NCBI GenBank assembly: GCA_033763695.1
Contig: JANRKB010000020.1
Location: 1 to 64,000 of the forward strand
From: JANRKB01 sp033763695
Lineage (GTDB): Bacteria > Planctomycetota > Phycisphaerae > Phycisphaerales > UBA1924
Length of the DNA stretch: 64,000 bases
Reading direction: 5' to 3'
Part shown: piece after piece, positions 50,479 to 59,958 of the stretch
How the letters are laid out: every line of letters starts with the position of its first letter
Numbering within the stretch: the stretch's first letter is position 1
Made by a program: the position numbers and the translations under genes
The notes under the pieces: generated by a model
Seen by the model: only the letters and a program-made list of their open reading frames with translations
Told to the model about the DNA's origin: nothing
Database searches by the model: none

Positions 50479-51531
50479 GTGCTTCAACTGGGCCCGGTCC
50501 AACTCAAGACTCCGCTGCTGCTCGCGCCCATCGCGGGCTATTGCGATCTCGCCTTCCGAACCATCTGCCGCGAATGGGGCGGCGTCGGTCTCGCATGCAC
50601 CGACCTCCTCAGCCCGCACGGCCTGCTCCGCGGCACCGCCACCAGTCTCGACCTCGCCCAGACCAACGACTTCGACAAGCCCGTCGGCATGCAGCTCTAC
50701 GGCAGCGATCCCGCGATCATGGCCGAAGGCGCCAAGTGGGCCGTCGATCACGGCGCGACCATCGTCGACATCAACATGGGTTGCCCCGTCGACAAGGTCA
50801 CCAAGAAAGACGGCGGATCGAAGCTCCTCTGCGATCTTGATCGCGCCGTCCGCATCGCCGAAGCCTGCGTCCGCGCACTCGACGCCGCCAGCGGCGGACG
50901 CGTTCCGCTCACCTGCAAGATGCGCCTCGGTTGGTCATGGACCGACTACGAGAACGGCGTCTCACCCGATCTCGCCTGCCGACTCGTCGATGTCGGCGTC
51001 GTCGGCATCACCGTCCACGGCCGCACCACCGAGATGAAGTTCCAGGGCGATTGCGTCCGCCCAGGCATCAAGCGCGTCGTCGACGCCGTGCGGGCCAAGA
51101 CCGCCGGACGCGTCAAGGTCATCGGCAACGGCGACGTCCGCGAGCCGCACGACGCCATCAACATGATCCGCGACACCGGCTGCGACGGCGTCATGATCGG
51201 CCGCGGCGCACTCAGCACGCCGTGGATCTTCCGCGACGCCGCGGCACTGCTCGCAGGCGAAGCCCTGCCCGCCGAGCTCACCGAACTCGAAAAGATCGAC
51301 ACCATCAAGCGCTTCGTCCGCCTGATGATGCAGTATCGCGGCGAGCACTATGCCATGTTCCAGATCCGCCGCCGCATGTCGTGGTTCGCCAAGCGACTCG
51401 GACCCTGCAAGCCCCTGCGCGAAGCCATCCGCAACGCCAAGACCCCGGCTGAAGTGGACGACAAACTCGATCGCTTCCTCGCGGGCGAACTGCGCGGCGG
51501 ACGCTACGAAGAAGCCGACGCCGAAGCATAA
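50479..51531 (+). CDS. dus: tRNA-dihydrouridine synthase
   Basis: FMN enzyme reducing uridine to dihydrouridine in tRNA D-loops. It is 350 aa with a TIM barrel: LLAPIAGYCDLAFR at the start, DINMGCPVDKVTKKDGGSKLL with the catalytic cysteine, and GDVREPHDA .. GVMIGRGAL. The helical tRNA-binding domain is at the end. The layout is closest to DusB. GTG start. Last gene of the block, 99 nt after the biotinyl protein, and not functionally related to it. Confidence 0.92.
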   Translation: MLQLGPVQLKTPLLLAPIAGYCDLAFRTICREWGGVGLACTDLLSPHGLLRGTATSLDLAQTNDFDKPVGMQLYGSDPAIMAEGAKWAVDHGATIVDINMGCPVDKVTKKDGGSKLLCDLDRAVRIAEACVRALDAASGGRVPLTCKMRLGWSWTDYENGVSPDLACRLVDVGVVGITVHGRTTEMKFQGDCVRPGIKRVVDAVRAKTAGRVKVIGNGDVREPHDAINMIRDTGCDGVMIGRGALSTPWIFRDAAALLAGEALPAELTELEKIDTIKRFVRLMMQYRGEHYAMFQIRRRMSWFAKRLGPCKPLREAIRNAKTPAEVDDKLDRFLAGELRGGRYEEADAEA

Positions 51532-51537
51532 ATAACA

Positions 51538-51563
51538 CCGCCGCCTCGTGGGGAGGGCGGCGG
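51538..51563 (+). terminator. Possible terminator after dus
   Basis: 8-bp perfect arms CCGCCGCC/GGCGGCGG (51538-51545 and 51556-51563) start 7 nt after the dus stop. There is no T-run, so the call is tentative. Confidence 0.45.
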
Positions 51564-51697
51564 CGTCTCGTGGAATCAGGTCCCGGGCAAGAGAGCGCTC
51601 TCGTGAGAGAGGCCGCCGAGACACTGATGTGTGGGGTCAAATGTGTCAGGGCAGACGAGTCGAAACACACCGACTCGCTCCCAGCGATCAAGCCCGA

Positions 51698-52681
51698 TTA
51701 CTTGGGCAGGATCACGCTGTCGATCACATGGATGACGCCGTTGGCCGTGTCGATGTCCGCGCCCGTGACGGTCGCGCCATCGATCTTCACGTTCTTGCCG
51801 TCAGCCTTGATCTTCACCGACTCGCCCTGCAGTGTCTTGGCCGTGCCGGCCTTCACAGCGGCGTCGGAGAAGATGCGGCTGCCCGCGATGACGTGATACT
51901 TCAGGATGCCCGCGAGCTTCTCCTTGTTCTCAGGCTTCGCGAGGCTCTCGAGCGTCTCCTTGGGCAGCTTCGCGAACGCATCGTCCGTCGGCGCGAACAC
52001 CGTGAACGGACCTTCGCCCGCGAGCGCCTTGTCCAGGCCCGTCGCAACCAGCAGCTTGGCGAGCGTGTTGAACTTGCCCGCGGCGACCGCCGTCTCAACG
52101 ACGTTCTTGTCGCTGGGCAGGATCACGGTGTCGATCACGTGGATCACGCCGTTGGTGGCAGCAACGTCGGTGGCGATCACGTTCGCGCCGTCAACCGACA
52201 CCTTGCCGTCCTTGGCCTTGATGTCCACGCGCTGACCGTTGACGGTCGTCGCGTTCGACAGCTTGACGACGTCCGCGGCCTTCACTTCGCCCGCGACGAC
52301 GTGATAGGTCAGGATGCTGGTCAGCTTGGCCTTGTTCTCAGGCTTCAGCAGGCTCTCCAGCGTCGCCGTGCCGAGCTTGGCAAACGCCTCATCGGTCGGC
52401 GCAAACACCGTGAAAGGGCCCTTGCCCTTGAGCGTGTCAACCAGGCCCGCGGCCTTGAGGGCGGCAGCCAGCGTGTTGAACTTCCCGGCCGCGACAGCGG
52501 TGTCGACGATGTCCTTCTCAGCGCCGTTCTCGTGGCTCACGAGCGTCAGCTTGGTGTCGTGCTTGTCGCCGCCGCAGGACGAAGCCGTCTGTGCGCCGCA
52601 CGAGCCGGGGCCGGCGAAAGCCGTGCCGGACAGGGAAAGGACAACCATCGCCGCGAGAGCGTAGCGTTTGCCGGAATCCAT
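51698..52681 (-). CDS. Secreted fasciclin protein with two FAS1 domains
   Basis: This 327-aa protein has a signal peptide (AMVVLSLSGTAFA) and two FAS1 adhesion domains (about 50-187 and 190-327). Each has the H1/H2 pattern (GPFTVFAPTDEAFAKL, GPFTVFAPTDDAFAKL) and ends VIHVIDTVILP / VIHVIDSVILP. FAS1 domains mediate cell or matrix adhesion. AGGAG precedes the ATG by 9 nt. Confidence 0.94.
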   Translation of the reverse strand: MDSGKRYALAAMVVLSLSGTAFAGPGSCGAQTASSCGGDKHDTKLTLVSHENGAEKDIVDTAVAAGKFNTLAAALKAAGLVDTLKGKGPFTVFAPTDEAFAKLGTATLESLLKPENKAKLTSILTYHVVAGEVKAADVVKLSNATTVNGQRVDIKAKDGKVSVDGANVIATDVAATNGVIHVIDTVILPSDKNVVETAVAAGKFNTLAKLLVATGLDKALAGEGPFTVFAPTDDAFAKLPKETLESLAKPENKEKLAGILKYHVIAGSRIFSDAAVKAGTAKTLQGESVKIKADGKNVKIDGATVTGADIDTANGVIHVIDSVILPK

Positions 52682-52707
52682 CTTCTGAATCTCCTGTGTT
52701 CAAGGGC

Positions 52708-52721
52708 GGTGCTACAGCACC
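52708..52721 (-). promoter_or_regulatory. Palindrome upstream of the fasciclin gene
   Basis: GGTGCTACAGCACC has 6-bp arms around 2 nt and lies 27-40 nt upstream of the fasciclin ATG. It could be an operator or a short mRNA hairpin; the evidence is sequence symmetry alone. Confidence 0.3.
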
Positions 52722-52804
52722 ATTCCCGTTTGACGCTACGACTTCGAGCCGTCAAGGTTCGCAGATTCGCGGACCTCTGAAAAACTCCGCGTCACGCCCG
52801 CTTC

Positions 52805-52840
52805 AAAAACAGAGTCGCGGGGCGTCAAACCCCGCGACTC
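52805..52840 (-). terminator. Terminator of the OmpA-family lipoprotein gene
   Basis: An 11-bp perfect stem (52812-52822 with 52830-52840, GAGTCGCGGGG) has a 7-nt loop. On the minus strand it is followed by TGTTTTTG. It lies 50 nt after the lipoprotein stop. Confidence 0.88.
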
Positions 52841-52889
52841 GTCACAAACAGACTTATTCAACTCGAATCGACCGAATCGGATCCGTCGG

Positions 52890-53513
52890 TCAGTTACCGA
52901 CATGAATCTCGACGCGGCGAGAGGACTTCGCGTCCTTCTTCGGCTTGGCCGAGCCCATGCCGACCGAAGTAATGTTGCCCGACGAGATGCCCTTGGAGAT
53001 CAGGTAACTCTCAACCGACTCCGCGCGTGCCTGGCTCAGAGCCTCGTTGCTCTTGAACTTGCTCTTCTTGATGGGGGTGCTGTCGGTGTAGCCCTCGACG
53101 CGGATGCTCGCGCCCGAGTACTTGCTCTTGAGCTGGCGGGCGATGCCGTCGAGTTCCTTCTTAGCCGCGCTGGTCAGCGTCGCCTGACCCGAGGCGAAGG
53201 TCACATCGCCGGCGAGCACGAACACCTCAGACTTGGGCTCGCGCACCCCGCCACCACCGCCGCCGGTGACGCCGGTGTCCACGGGCTTGCTCGCCGTCGC
53301 GAGCTGGTTCTGCAGGTCGGCGATGCGGGCATCGCGATCACGAACCTGGGTGCTCAGGCTCTCGTTCTGCGTGCGCAGTTCCTGAGCCTCGGTCTTGGCG
53401 AGCTCCAGCTCCGACTTCTTGTTGTTCTCGCAGCCGCCGAGCATGCCCGCAAAGGCGACGCCCAGAACGCTGAGACCAATGACTTTCTTCCACCCGTTCG
53501 AGAAACTGCGCAT
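52890..53513 (-). CDS. OmpA-family peptidoglycan-binding lipoprotein
   Basis: This 207-aa protein has a lipoprotein signal (VLGVAFAGMLGGC, lipid-modified Cys28), a coiled coil (residues ~33-75), a glycine linker and an OmpA C-terminal domain (VTFASGQATLTSAAKKELDGIA, GYTDSTPI, RAESVESYLISKGI, SRRVEIHV). It would tether the outer membrane to peptidoglycan, Pal-like. The ATG at 53513 has GGGAG 7 nt upstream. The leader contains a 9-bp inverted repeat (53593-53601 with 53612-53620). Confidence 0.93.
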   Translation of the reverse strand: MRSFSNGWKKVIGLSVLGVAFAGMLGGCENNKKSELELAKTEAQELRTQNESLSTQVRDRDARIADLQNQLATASKPVDTGVTGGGGGGVREPKSEVFVLAGDVTFASGQATLTSAAKKELDGIARQLKSKYSGASIRVEGYTDSTPIKKSKFKSNEALSQARAESVESYLISKGISSGNITSVGMGSAKPKKDAKSSRRVEIHVGN

Positions 53514-53753
53514 CGTGACGCTCCCTGCGTGCATGCCGCGTGTGCGGCGAGTTGTGAGTGCTCGCCCCGGTCCATTCGGGACGATCTGTGCCGCACGAGG
53601 CCTCGCGAGTTGCCTCGTGCAAGACGGATCGAACTGTATCGACCCTTCACGCGTTTTTCACGCAGAATCGGCACCATCGACGCCGAAACCGCGCACGCCC
53701 GACCATGCCGCGCACTCTTCGCCGCCCACTCCGCGCCGACCCGCGCCACCGAC

Positions 53754-55109
53754 TCAGGGCAGGTTGATCGGCACTTCCGCGTGCAGCAATCGCGTCAACC
53801 CTCGCTCGATCAACGGCTTACAGAAAAGCACCAGCAGCGTCGCCACAGCCAGGAACGGCCCGTACGGCATCGACCGCTTCACCTTTCCCCCCGCCACCAC
53901 CCCGAGCACCGCCCACGCCACCCCGACAAACGCCGCCAGGAAGAACGCCAAGACCGCGTCGATCCACCCCAGGCACGCGCCCACCGCCGCCATCAGGTGG
54001 ACATCACCCAGCCCCATCGCTTCCTTGCCAAAGCCCAGCGACCCCGCGATCCGCGTCCCCCACACCACGCCGCCGCCCACCAGATACCCCAGCAACACAC
54101 CGCCCAGCACACTCAGCCACAGCGGCGGCTCATTTGACAGCGCGAGCAGTCCCGTCACCGGGTTGAACGTCGCAACTCCACCCCATCGCGACGCCAACGC
54201 GCCGCCCAAGAAACCCAGTGCCACCACCGGCGCGACGAACACCACTTCCTTCATCATCTCCCGCCGTGCGTGCGGATACTGCACCCACACATCCGGCGTG
54301 TTCATCGCCGCGCCACCCGCCTCCGCCGTTTCGCCCGCGGCTTCCTGCGTCTTTCGCAGTTCCGCCTCCCATACGTCGTAATCCGCGAACGACCGCCGGA
54401 TCCAGCCAAACGAGAGCAGCAGGTTCGACACGAGCAGCCCGACCATGCCGCCGATCGCCCCGCCGATCCCCCACCACGCGCTCGCCCCAACCGGCGTCGC
54501 GATCGTCCAGTTCCACCCCGGCGCAACATCCGGCAACCGCCCGCGGCTCACCTCGATCCACACCGCATGCCCGACATGCCCCACCACGCCCACGATCGCC
54601 GGCGTCCATGTCAAGACCAGCGGAATCGTGAACGTCTTGGCGTCGACAATCGTCATCGCCACCAGTGACCCCACCAGGATCAACAGCACCACCAGCGTCG
54701 GCCACGTCAGCCCCAGCCCCGACGCCGCCCACTCCGGCCCCGTGTTCACCAGCCCGCCCGCATGCCACGATCCGTACGCGTTGCCCGGCAGCACATAGAA
54801 CAGAATGAACACGCCCGCGAAAAGCACCGCGGTGATCGCCTCAACGATCGGGTACTCGGGGCTGATTTTGGTCTGGCAGTAGCGGCACTTGCCACGCAGC
54901 AGCAGCCACCCGAGGATCGGAATGTTCTCTCGGAACGTGAGTTGCGTGTTGCAACTCGGACACCGCGACGGCGGCGTCACCACGCTGATCCCCAGCGGCA
55001 GTCGATACACCAGCACATTCACGAGCGACCCGACGCACGCGCCAAACGCGAAAATGAACAGCGTCCAGATCAGATCCAGAGTCAAGAGCATCCACTGATA
55101 CTGCGCCAT
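53754..55109 (-). CDS. Prepilin peptidase (A24 family), enlarged
   Basis: Membrane aspartic protease that cleaves and methylates type IV prepilins and pseudopilins. It is 451 aa against ~290 usual. N-terminal zinc cysteines 50, 53, 75 and 78 (CPSC, CRYC) are present; the catalytic Asp residues are 156 (TIVDAKTF) and 369 (GLGDVH). About 150 extra residues between the two aspartates include membrane helices and a hydrophilic segment. Several membrane helices. Probably co-transcribed after xseB, 46 nt upstream. Confidence 0.92.
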   Translation of the reverse strand: MAQYQWMLLTLDLIWTLFIFAFGACVGSLVNVLVYRLPLGISVVTPPSRCPSCNTQLTFRENIPILGWLLLRGKCRYCQTKISPEYPIVEAITAVLFAGVFILFYVLPGNAYGSWHAGGLVNTGPEWAASGLGLTWPTLVVLLILVGSLVAMTIVDAKTFTIPLVLTWTPAIVGVVGHVGHAVWIEVSRGRLPDVAPGWNWTIATPVGASAWWGIGGAIGGMVGLLVSNLLLSFGWIRRSFADYDVWEAELRKTQEAAGETAEAGGAAMNTPDVWVQYPHARREMMKEVVFVAPVVALGFLGGALASRWGGVATFNPVTGLLALSNEPPLWLSVLGGVLLGYLVGGGVVWGTRIAGSLGFGKEAMGLGDVHLMAAVGACLGWIDAVLAFFLAAFVGVAWAVLGVVAGGKVKRSMPYGPFLAVATLLVLFCKPLIERGLTRLLHAEVPINLP

Positions 55110-55155
55110 CCGTGCGTCGTCCTCACTCGTTCACCGTCCATCGACCTCTTCCACC

Positions 55156-55464
55156 TCACTCTTCATCGGACGCATCGCCCTCGCCATCGTCAGAATCGTC
55201 TTCCGAATCGCCGCGGCCCTTGCCCTTCAGGTCCGCCAGTTCCTTCGTCACATCGCGAACGCGCTGCTCGGCCTGCGCCAGCACCGCCTCGCAGCGCTTC
55301 ACAAGGATCGCCCCACGCTCATAGTCCGCCACCGACTGCTCCAGCCCCTGCTCGCCGCCCTCGATGCGCTCGACCAACCGCTCAAGCTCCGCGAGCGCTT
55401 GCTCAAACGTGAGCGCGTCGATCTCGGACTCCGCGACGGCCTTCTGCGTTGGTCTCTTGCTCAT
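55156..55464 (-). CDS. xseB: Exodeoxyribonuclease VII small subunit
   Basis: This 102-aa small subunit of the single-strand-specific nuclease has the family core TFEQALAELERLVERIEGGEQGLEQSVADYERG. It carries an acidic tail (DSEDDSDDGEGDASDEE). Its start at 55464 has AAGGA 6 nt upstream; a longer frame to 55542 is Gly-rich and non-family. xseA is not in the window. Confidence 0.93.
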   Translation of the reverse strand: MSKRPTQKAVAESEIDALTFEQALAELERLVERIEGGEQGLEQSVADYERGAILVKRCEAVLAQAEQRVRDVTKELADLKGKGRGDSEDDSDDGEGDASDEE

Positions 55465-55565
55465 GCCCGATCCTTGGCCCCCTCCGGCCTCCGCGTCCGT
55501 CCCCATCCACCAGCCGCCCGCATACTCGCCCCCCGCGCACACACCCCCTCAGATAGACTGCGCCA

Positions 55566-56444
55566 ATGGCCCGACACGATCCGTCTGACGACTCCGGAGC
55601 CGCGCCCGACGATCGCAGTCGTCGCGATCGCGCCCGCAGCACCGCCTCATCCGACCCCGACGCCGCGCTTCCGCTCGACCCAGCCTCAACCCAGTTCCGC
55701 GTCATCTCCGTCGCTGCCGCTCGCGAACTCGACGAGCGTGCCGTCCGCGAGTTCTCCATCCCCTCCATGGTCCTCATGGAGAACGCCAGCCGCGAACTCG
55801 CCGAGGTCGCCTTCTCCACCCTCGACGCCCTGCCCGACCCGCAGCGTCACGCCGGCGTTCTCATCGTCTGCGGCAGCGGAAACAACGGCGGCGATGGCCT
55901 CGCCCTCCTCCGCCACCTCGACAACGCCGGTGTCTGCGCCGTCGCCGCCGCCGTCGCGCCCTCGCGCCCCGGCAGCGACGCCGCGATCCAGCGCGACATC
56001 GCCCGCCGCGCCGCGCTCGCCGTCGTCGACTGTCCCGACGGCGACCTCCGCCCCGCCCTCGCTCGCCTCTGCCCGCGCGGCGGTTCACCCTCCATCATCG
56101 TCGACTGCCTGCTCGGCACGGGCCTCTCACGCGCCCCCGACGCGCCATGCCAGCACGCGATCGACGCCATGAACCAGCTCGCGGCCCCCGCAAGCCCGCA
56201 CGGCACAATCCTCATCGCCGCCGATGTCCCCAGCGGCCTCGACGCACAAACCGGCACGCCCCTGGGCCACGCAATCCGCGCTGCCATCACGGTCACGTTC
56301 GCCGCTCTCAAGCCCGGCCTGCTCACGCTCGAAGCACAGGAATACGTCGGCGAGATCGTCGTCGCCGACATCGGCGTGCCGCGTGTCCTGCTCGAACAAC
56401 TCACGCAAGTCGTCACACTGCCCACACGCGGCGAAGACAACTAG
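55566..56444 (+). CDS. nnrE: NAD(P)H-hydrate epimerase (YjeF N-terminal domain)
   Basis: Repairs hydrated NAD(P)H by epimerisation. It is 292 aa with motifs VISVAAARELDERAV, SMVLMENASRELAEVA and VCGSGNNGGDGLALLR. A ~40-residue acidic/Arg N-terminal extension precedes the family start. The ADP-dependent dehydratase domain found fused in E. coli is absent. Divergent from xseB. Confidence 0.92.
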   Translation: MARHDPSDDSGAAPDDRSRRDRARSTASSDPDAALPLDPASTQFRVISVAAARELDERAVREFSIPSMVLMENASRELAEVAFSTLDALPDPQRHAGVLIVCGSGNNGGDGLALLRHLDNAGVCAVAAAVAPSRPGSDAAIQRDIARRAALAVVDCPDGDLRPALARLCPRGGSPSIIVDCLLGTGLSRAPDAPCQHAIDAMNQLAAPASPHGTILIAADVPSGLDAQTGTPLGHAIRAAITVTFAALKPGLLTLEAQEYVGEIVVADIGVPRVLLEQLTQVVTLPTRGEDN

Positions 56445-56456
56445 TCGCCATTTCGC

Positions 56457-57572
56457 TCACGGCTTCGCCGCAAACTGCAGCGGTTCCGTCGCGTTCAGCC
56501 AGTGATACGCCGCGAGCACGCTCCGCACATGGTCGCTCGCTCGCCGCTGCTCGCGGATGTGTTCGCGACCGCGTCGCGCCAGTTCGCGCGTCGCCTCGCG
56601 ATTCGTGAGCATCTCACTCAGCACCCGTCCCCATGCCGACGCATCATGGCTCGGCGCGAGCCGACACGTCACCCCGCCTTGCAAGATGTGCACCATCGGA
56701 TCCGCGGCCGCCACCACGGCCATCCCCGCAGCCATCGCCTCCAGAATCACGCTGCGCTGCTCGCCACGCGCCTCCGGCTGCGCGATGATGTCGCCTTGCA
56801 CGAGCAAGTCGCGCCGCGATTCGAGCTCCTCGATCAGCGAGAGGCGATCTCGCAAACCAAGCTTTCCCGCGATCGCCCACGCGCCGCTCCGCCGCGCCGT
56901 CAGCGCGTCCGCAAACACCAGCAGATCCGGCGCGACCTTCGTCGCTTCCGCCACGCCGCTGAGGAACGCATGCACCGCACGCGCATCCAGCCCCGTGCCG
57001 ATCATCATCAGCGCGGGCGCACGCCCATCGCGCAGCACCTGTCGCGGCTCCGGCGGCGTGTACACGCCCCACTGCGTCAAACGCACCGTGCTCCCCGATC
57101 CTTCCGCGAGCAGCGCACGCTCAACCGCGCTGTCAGGCGCGGCCAGCAGTACATCACCGTGCCCGCGCAGCCGCAGTGCCCCCGCCTGCGACACCAGACC
57201 CGAGCGCCACACCTCAAGCACAACCCCCGCGCCCGCCCGCCGCGCCAGATCCAATCCCAAGGGCCACGCCGAACCACCAAAGACATGCACCACGTCAATA
57301 TCCGGCAGTTCATCCGCCTGCAGCGCTTTGGCTATCGAGCCGAGCAGCACGCGTGAACGCAAGCCGGTCGTGAACGGGATCGCGCGATCCGGGTACGTGA
57401 CCGCACGCGTGAACACCTCGCCGCCGAACAATGAGTGCCCCGACCGCGATGCCGACTCCGGAATCGCGTGCAGCACCCGCACGCCCTCATCAGCCAGTCC
57501 GATCTCCAGCCGCGACAAAAGCGAGCGCTCGCGCGAAGCAAACAAGGCATCGGCGAGGATCAGCACGTGCAT
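56457..57572 (-). CDS. Glycosyltransferase, GT4-like
   Basis: This 371-aa protein has a Rossmann N-terminal half (MHVLILADALFA .. DIDVVHVFGGSAWPLGL) and a GT-B C-half (LLVQGDIIAQPEARGEQRSVILEAMAAGMAVVAAAD, landmarks near 270-305). The acidic EARGEQRSVILEAMAAG region matches the donor-binding E-x7-E motif. Acceptor and sugar unknown. It starts 3 nt after the ABC ATPase stop, so it is in the same operon. Confidence 0.85.
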   Translation of the reverse strand: MHVLILADALFASRERSLLSRLEIGLADEGVRVLHAIPESASRSGHSLFGGEVFTRAVTYPDRAIPFTTGLRSRVLLGSIAKALQADELPDIDVVHVFGGSAWPLGLDLARRAGAGVVLEVWRSGLVSQAGALRLRGHGDVLLAAPDSAVERALLAEGSGSTVRLTQWGVYTPPEPRQVLRDGRAPALMMIGTGLDARAVHAFLSGVAEATKVAPDLLVFADALTARRSGAWAIAGKLGLRDRLSLIEELESRRDLLVQGDIIAQPEARGEQRSVILEAMAAGMAVVAAADPMVHILQGGVTCRLAPSHDASAWGRVLSEMLTNREATRELARRGREHIREQRRASDHVRSVLAAYHWLNATEPLQFAAKP

Positions 57573-57575
57573 GCG

Positions 57576-58688
57576 TCAGGCTCCGGCCATGGCCGCCACA
57601 CGCGGCCGAATCTCGGGAACGCCAATCGCCTTTGCATCGGCCATCTCGCTCCGCCACACGCAAACAAAGTGCTCCGGCTCCAGTTCCACCAGCACCGAGT
57701 CCGACGCCGGATTCGTCTGGTCCATCTTCGTCCCCGCCGGCGCCTCGTGCCAAGGCCACCACGCCCGCAACCCCGACGGCAAACGATCAAACTCGCCCGG
57801 CGCATCCGCCAGTTCTCGAATCGTCACCAGCCGCCGCCGCTCCGTCCGCGGCTGGTCCGACAGCGCCGGCACACACGCCAGCAACCCGCGCGTATACGGA
57901 TGCAGCGGCGACGCGATCAGATCCGCCGTCCGCGCACACTCCACCACGCGCCCCGAATACATCACGCATGTCACATCCGCGTGATTCGCCACCACGCCCA
58001 GATCATGCGTGATCAGCACCATGCCCATGCCGCGCGCATGCTGCAGGGTCCGCAGCAACTCCAGAATCTGAGCCTGAATCGTCACATCCAGCGCGGTCGT
58101 CGGCTCGTCCGCCAAGAGCAGCCAAGGGCGGCACACGATCGCCATCGCGATCATCACCCGCTGTCGCATGCCGCCCGAGAACTGGTGCGGATACGCGTGC
58201 AGACGCGCCCGTGGATTCTGAATCCCCACGTCCTGCATCGCGCCGATCGCCGCCTCGATCGCCGCCGCCCGCGGCAACCCCTGGTGCAGCATCACCGCCT
58301 CGACGAGTTGATCGCCGATCGAATACACCGGATTCAGCGACGTCATCGGCTCCTGGAAGATCATCGCGATCTCCCCGCCGCGCACGCGACGCAACTGCGC
58401 ATCGGGCAGCGTCAGCAGATCGCGCTGCTCCGCGCGCGGCCCGGCACGAAAGAGAATCCGGCCACGATCGACCTGCGACGGCGGCGCCGGCACCAGCCGC
58501 AGAATGCTCATCGCCGTCACCGACTTGCCGCACCCCGACTCGCCGACAATCGCCACCGTCTGACCCGGATACACGCAAAACGCCGCGTTATCCACCGCGC
58601 GCACCCGCGGCCCGCCGCGACTCACAAAGCTCACGCCGAGATTCTCGACGCGCAGCACCGGCTCGGATTGGTTCGGCGACGTTGTCAT
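57576..58688 (-). CDS. Oligopeptide ABC transporter ATP-binding protein (DppD/OppD type)
   Basis: ATPase of a peptide or nickel-type ABC importer, 370 aa. Walker A GESGCGKS (49-56), Q-loop FQEPMTSLNP, signature SGGMRQR (171-177), Walker B LLLADEPTTALD. An oligopeptide C-terminal domain is present up to about residue 285, then a ~75-residue Pro/Trp-rich tail. ATG overlaps the permease stop by 4 nt. No substrate-binding protein or second ATPase is visible in the window. Confidence 0.93.
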   Translation of the reverse strand: MTTSPNQSEPVLRVENLGVSFVSRGGPRVRAVDNAAFCVYPGQTVAIVGESGCGKSVTAMSILRLVPAPPSQVDRGRILFRAGPRAEQRDLLTLPDAQLRRVRGGEIAMIFQEPMTSLNPVYSIGDQLVEAVMLHQGLPRAAAIEAAIGAMQDVGIQNPRARLHAYPHQFSGGMRQRVMIAMAIVCRPWLLLADEPTTALDVTIQAQILELLRTLQHARGMGMVLITHDLGVVANHADVTCVMYSGRVVECARTADLIASPLHPYTRGLLACVPALSDQPRTERRRLVTIRELADAPGEFDRLPSGLRAWWPWHEAPAGTKMDQTNPASDSVLVELEPEHFVCVWRSEMADAKAIGVPEIRPRVAAMAGA

Positions 58689-59863
58689 CGGGATCGCTTG
58701 GGGTCAAACGCTTCGCGCAGCCCCTCTCCCACAAAGTTCAACGCAAGCAGCGTCAAGCCCAGCAGCACGCACGGGAACAGCAACAGCCACCAGTTGCTCT
58801 CGTAGGGGTTCAACTCACTCAGCGCATCCGCCGCCAGGTTTCCCCAACTCGGCAGCGGCGGCCGCACGCCGATCCCCAGGAACGACAGGAACGACTCCTG
58901 CAAGATCGCCTGCGGCACCGTCAGCGTCGCATACACGATGATCGGCGCCGTCAGATTCGGGAGCAGATGACGCAGGAAGATCCCCCGCGTCGGGACTCCC
59001 ACCGCCCGCGCCGCCTCGACAAACGGCTGGTTCTTCAGGCTCAGCACCTGCCCGCGGATCACCCGCGCCATCGTCAGCCACGACACGCCGCCGATCGCCA
59101 CCAGCAGGATCACAATCCCGATCGCACGCTCCGCCGCAGGCCCGATCTCGCGCGGCGGCACCGCCGCCAATGCCCGCTCCGCCAGCCGCTTCTTCGTCGC
59201 CGCGTCGCGCTCCAGCGCCAGCACGAGCTGCGACCGCTGTGCCATCGCATCGCTCGCCTGCTCGCGGGCATACTCCTGCACGATCCACTCCTGCCGCTCG
59301 CGCGCCCGCCCGATGTACTCCTCGCGCAGCGCATCGCCCGCCACCGCGAGCAGCACCACCAGCAGCACATACGGCAGGCCGTACAGCACATCGACGATCC
59401 GCATCATCAACGCATCGACGCGCCCGCCGACATACCCCGACACCAGCCCATACGCCGTTCCAATCACCACGCTGATCAGCGCCGCCGCGAGCCCGATCCC
59501 AAGCGAAATCCCGCCGCCCGTCAGACTCCGCAAGAGCAGACTCCGCCCCAGCAGATCCGTGCCCAGCCAATACCGCTCCGCCGCTGCCCCCGCGGGCGTC
59601 ACCTCAGCCAAACGTGCGGCCTGCTCCGCCGACGCATGCGCCCAGAACGGCGGCAGCGCCCACGCCTTCGGCGACCCCGCGTCATACCGCGCCACGCCAT
59701 CCTCAAGCCCCAGCGTGTACGGCAGCGTCCCAAGGCACAACGCAAACACCAACCCCAGGAACGCCAGCCCCAGCAAACCCAGCCACGAGCGCGTCAACGG
59801 ATTGTCGCGCCGCCGCGGCGGAGCCATCAACGCAGGGACGGAGTTGTCATCACGTGTGCCCAT
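58685..59863 (-). CDS. Oligopeptide ABC transporter permease (DppC/OppC type) with hydrophilic insertion
   Basis: This 392-aa inner-membrane permease has N-terminal OppC-like helix (LGLLGLAFLGLVFALCLG) and a core with WLGTDLLGRSLL, the EAA loop FVEAARAVGVPTRGIFLRHLLPN (281-303). Between the helices ending LLAVAGDAL (~179) and starting AIGIVILLVAIGGVSW (~247) there are about 68 extra charged residues rich in Glu and Arg. These should face one side of the membrane. The start at 59863 is chosen by family length. Confidence 0.9.
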   Translation of the reverse strand: MGTRDDNSVPALMAPPRRRDNPLTRSWLGLLGLAFLGLVFALCLGTLPYTLGLEDGVARYDAGSPKAWALPPFWAHASAEQAARLAEVTPAGAAAERYWLGTDLLGRSLLLRSLTGGGISLGIGLAAALISVVIGTAYGLVSGYVGGRVDALMMRIVDVLYGLPYVLLVVLLAVAGDALREEYIGRARERQEWIVQEYAREQASDAMAQRSQLVLALERDAATKKRLAERALAAVPPREIGPAAERAIGIVILLVAIGGVSWLTMARVIRGQVLSLKNQPFVEAARAVGVPTRGIFLRHLLPNLTAPIIVYATLTVPQAILQESFLSFLGIGVRPPLPSWGNLAADALSELNPYESNWWLLLFPCVLLGLTLLALNFVGEGLREAFDPKRSR

Positions 59864-59958
59864 GTCGCTTCCGCGATCGAGCCCATCATCGCTCGATCGC
59901 GTCGCACAGAAGATAGCCGATCCCGCGCCGCCGCGGCACACGCGAACCCGCCCCGCGC

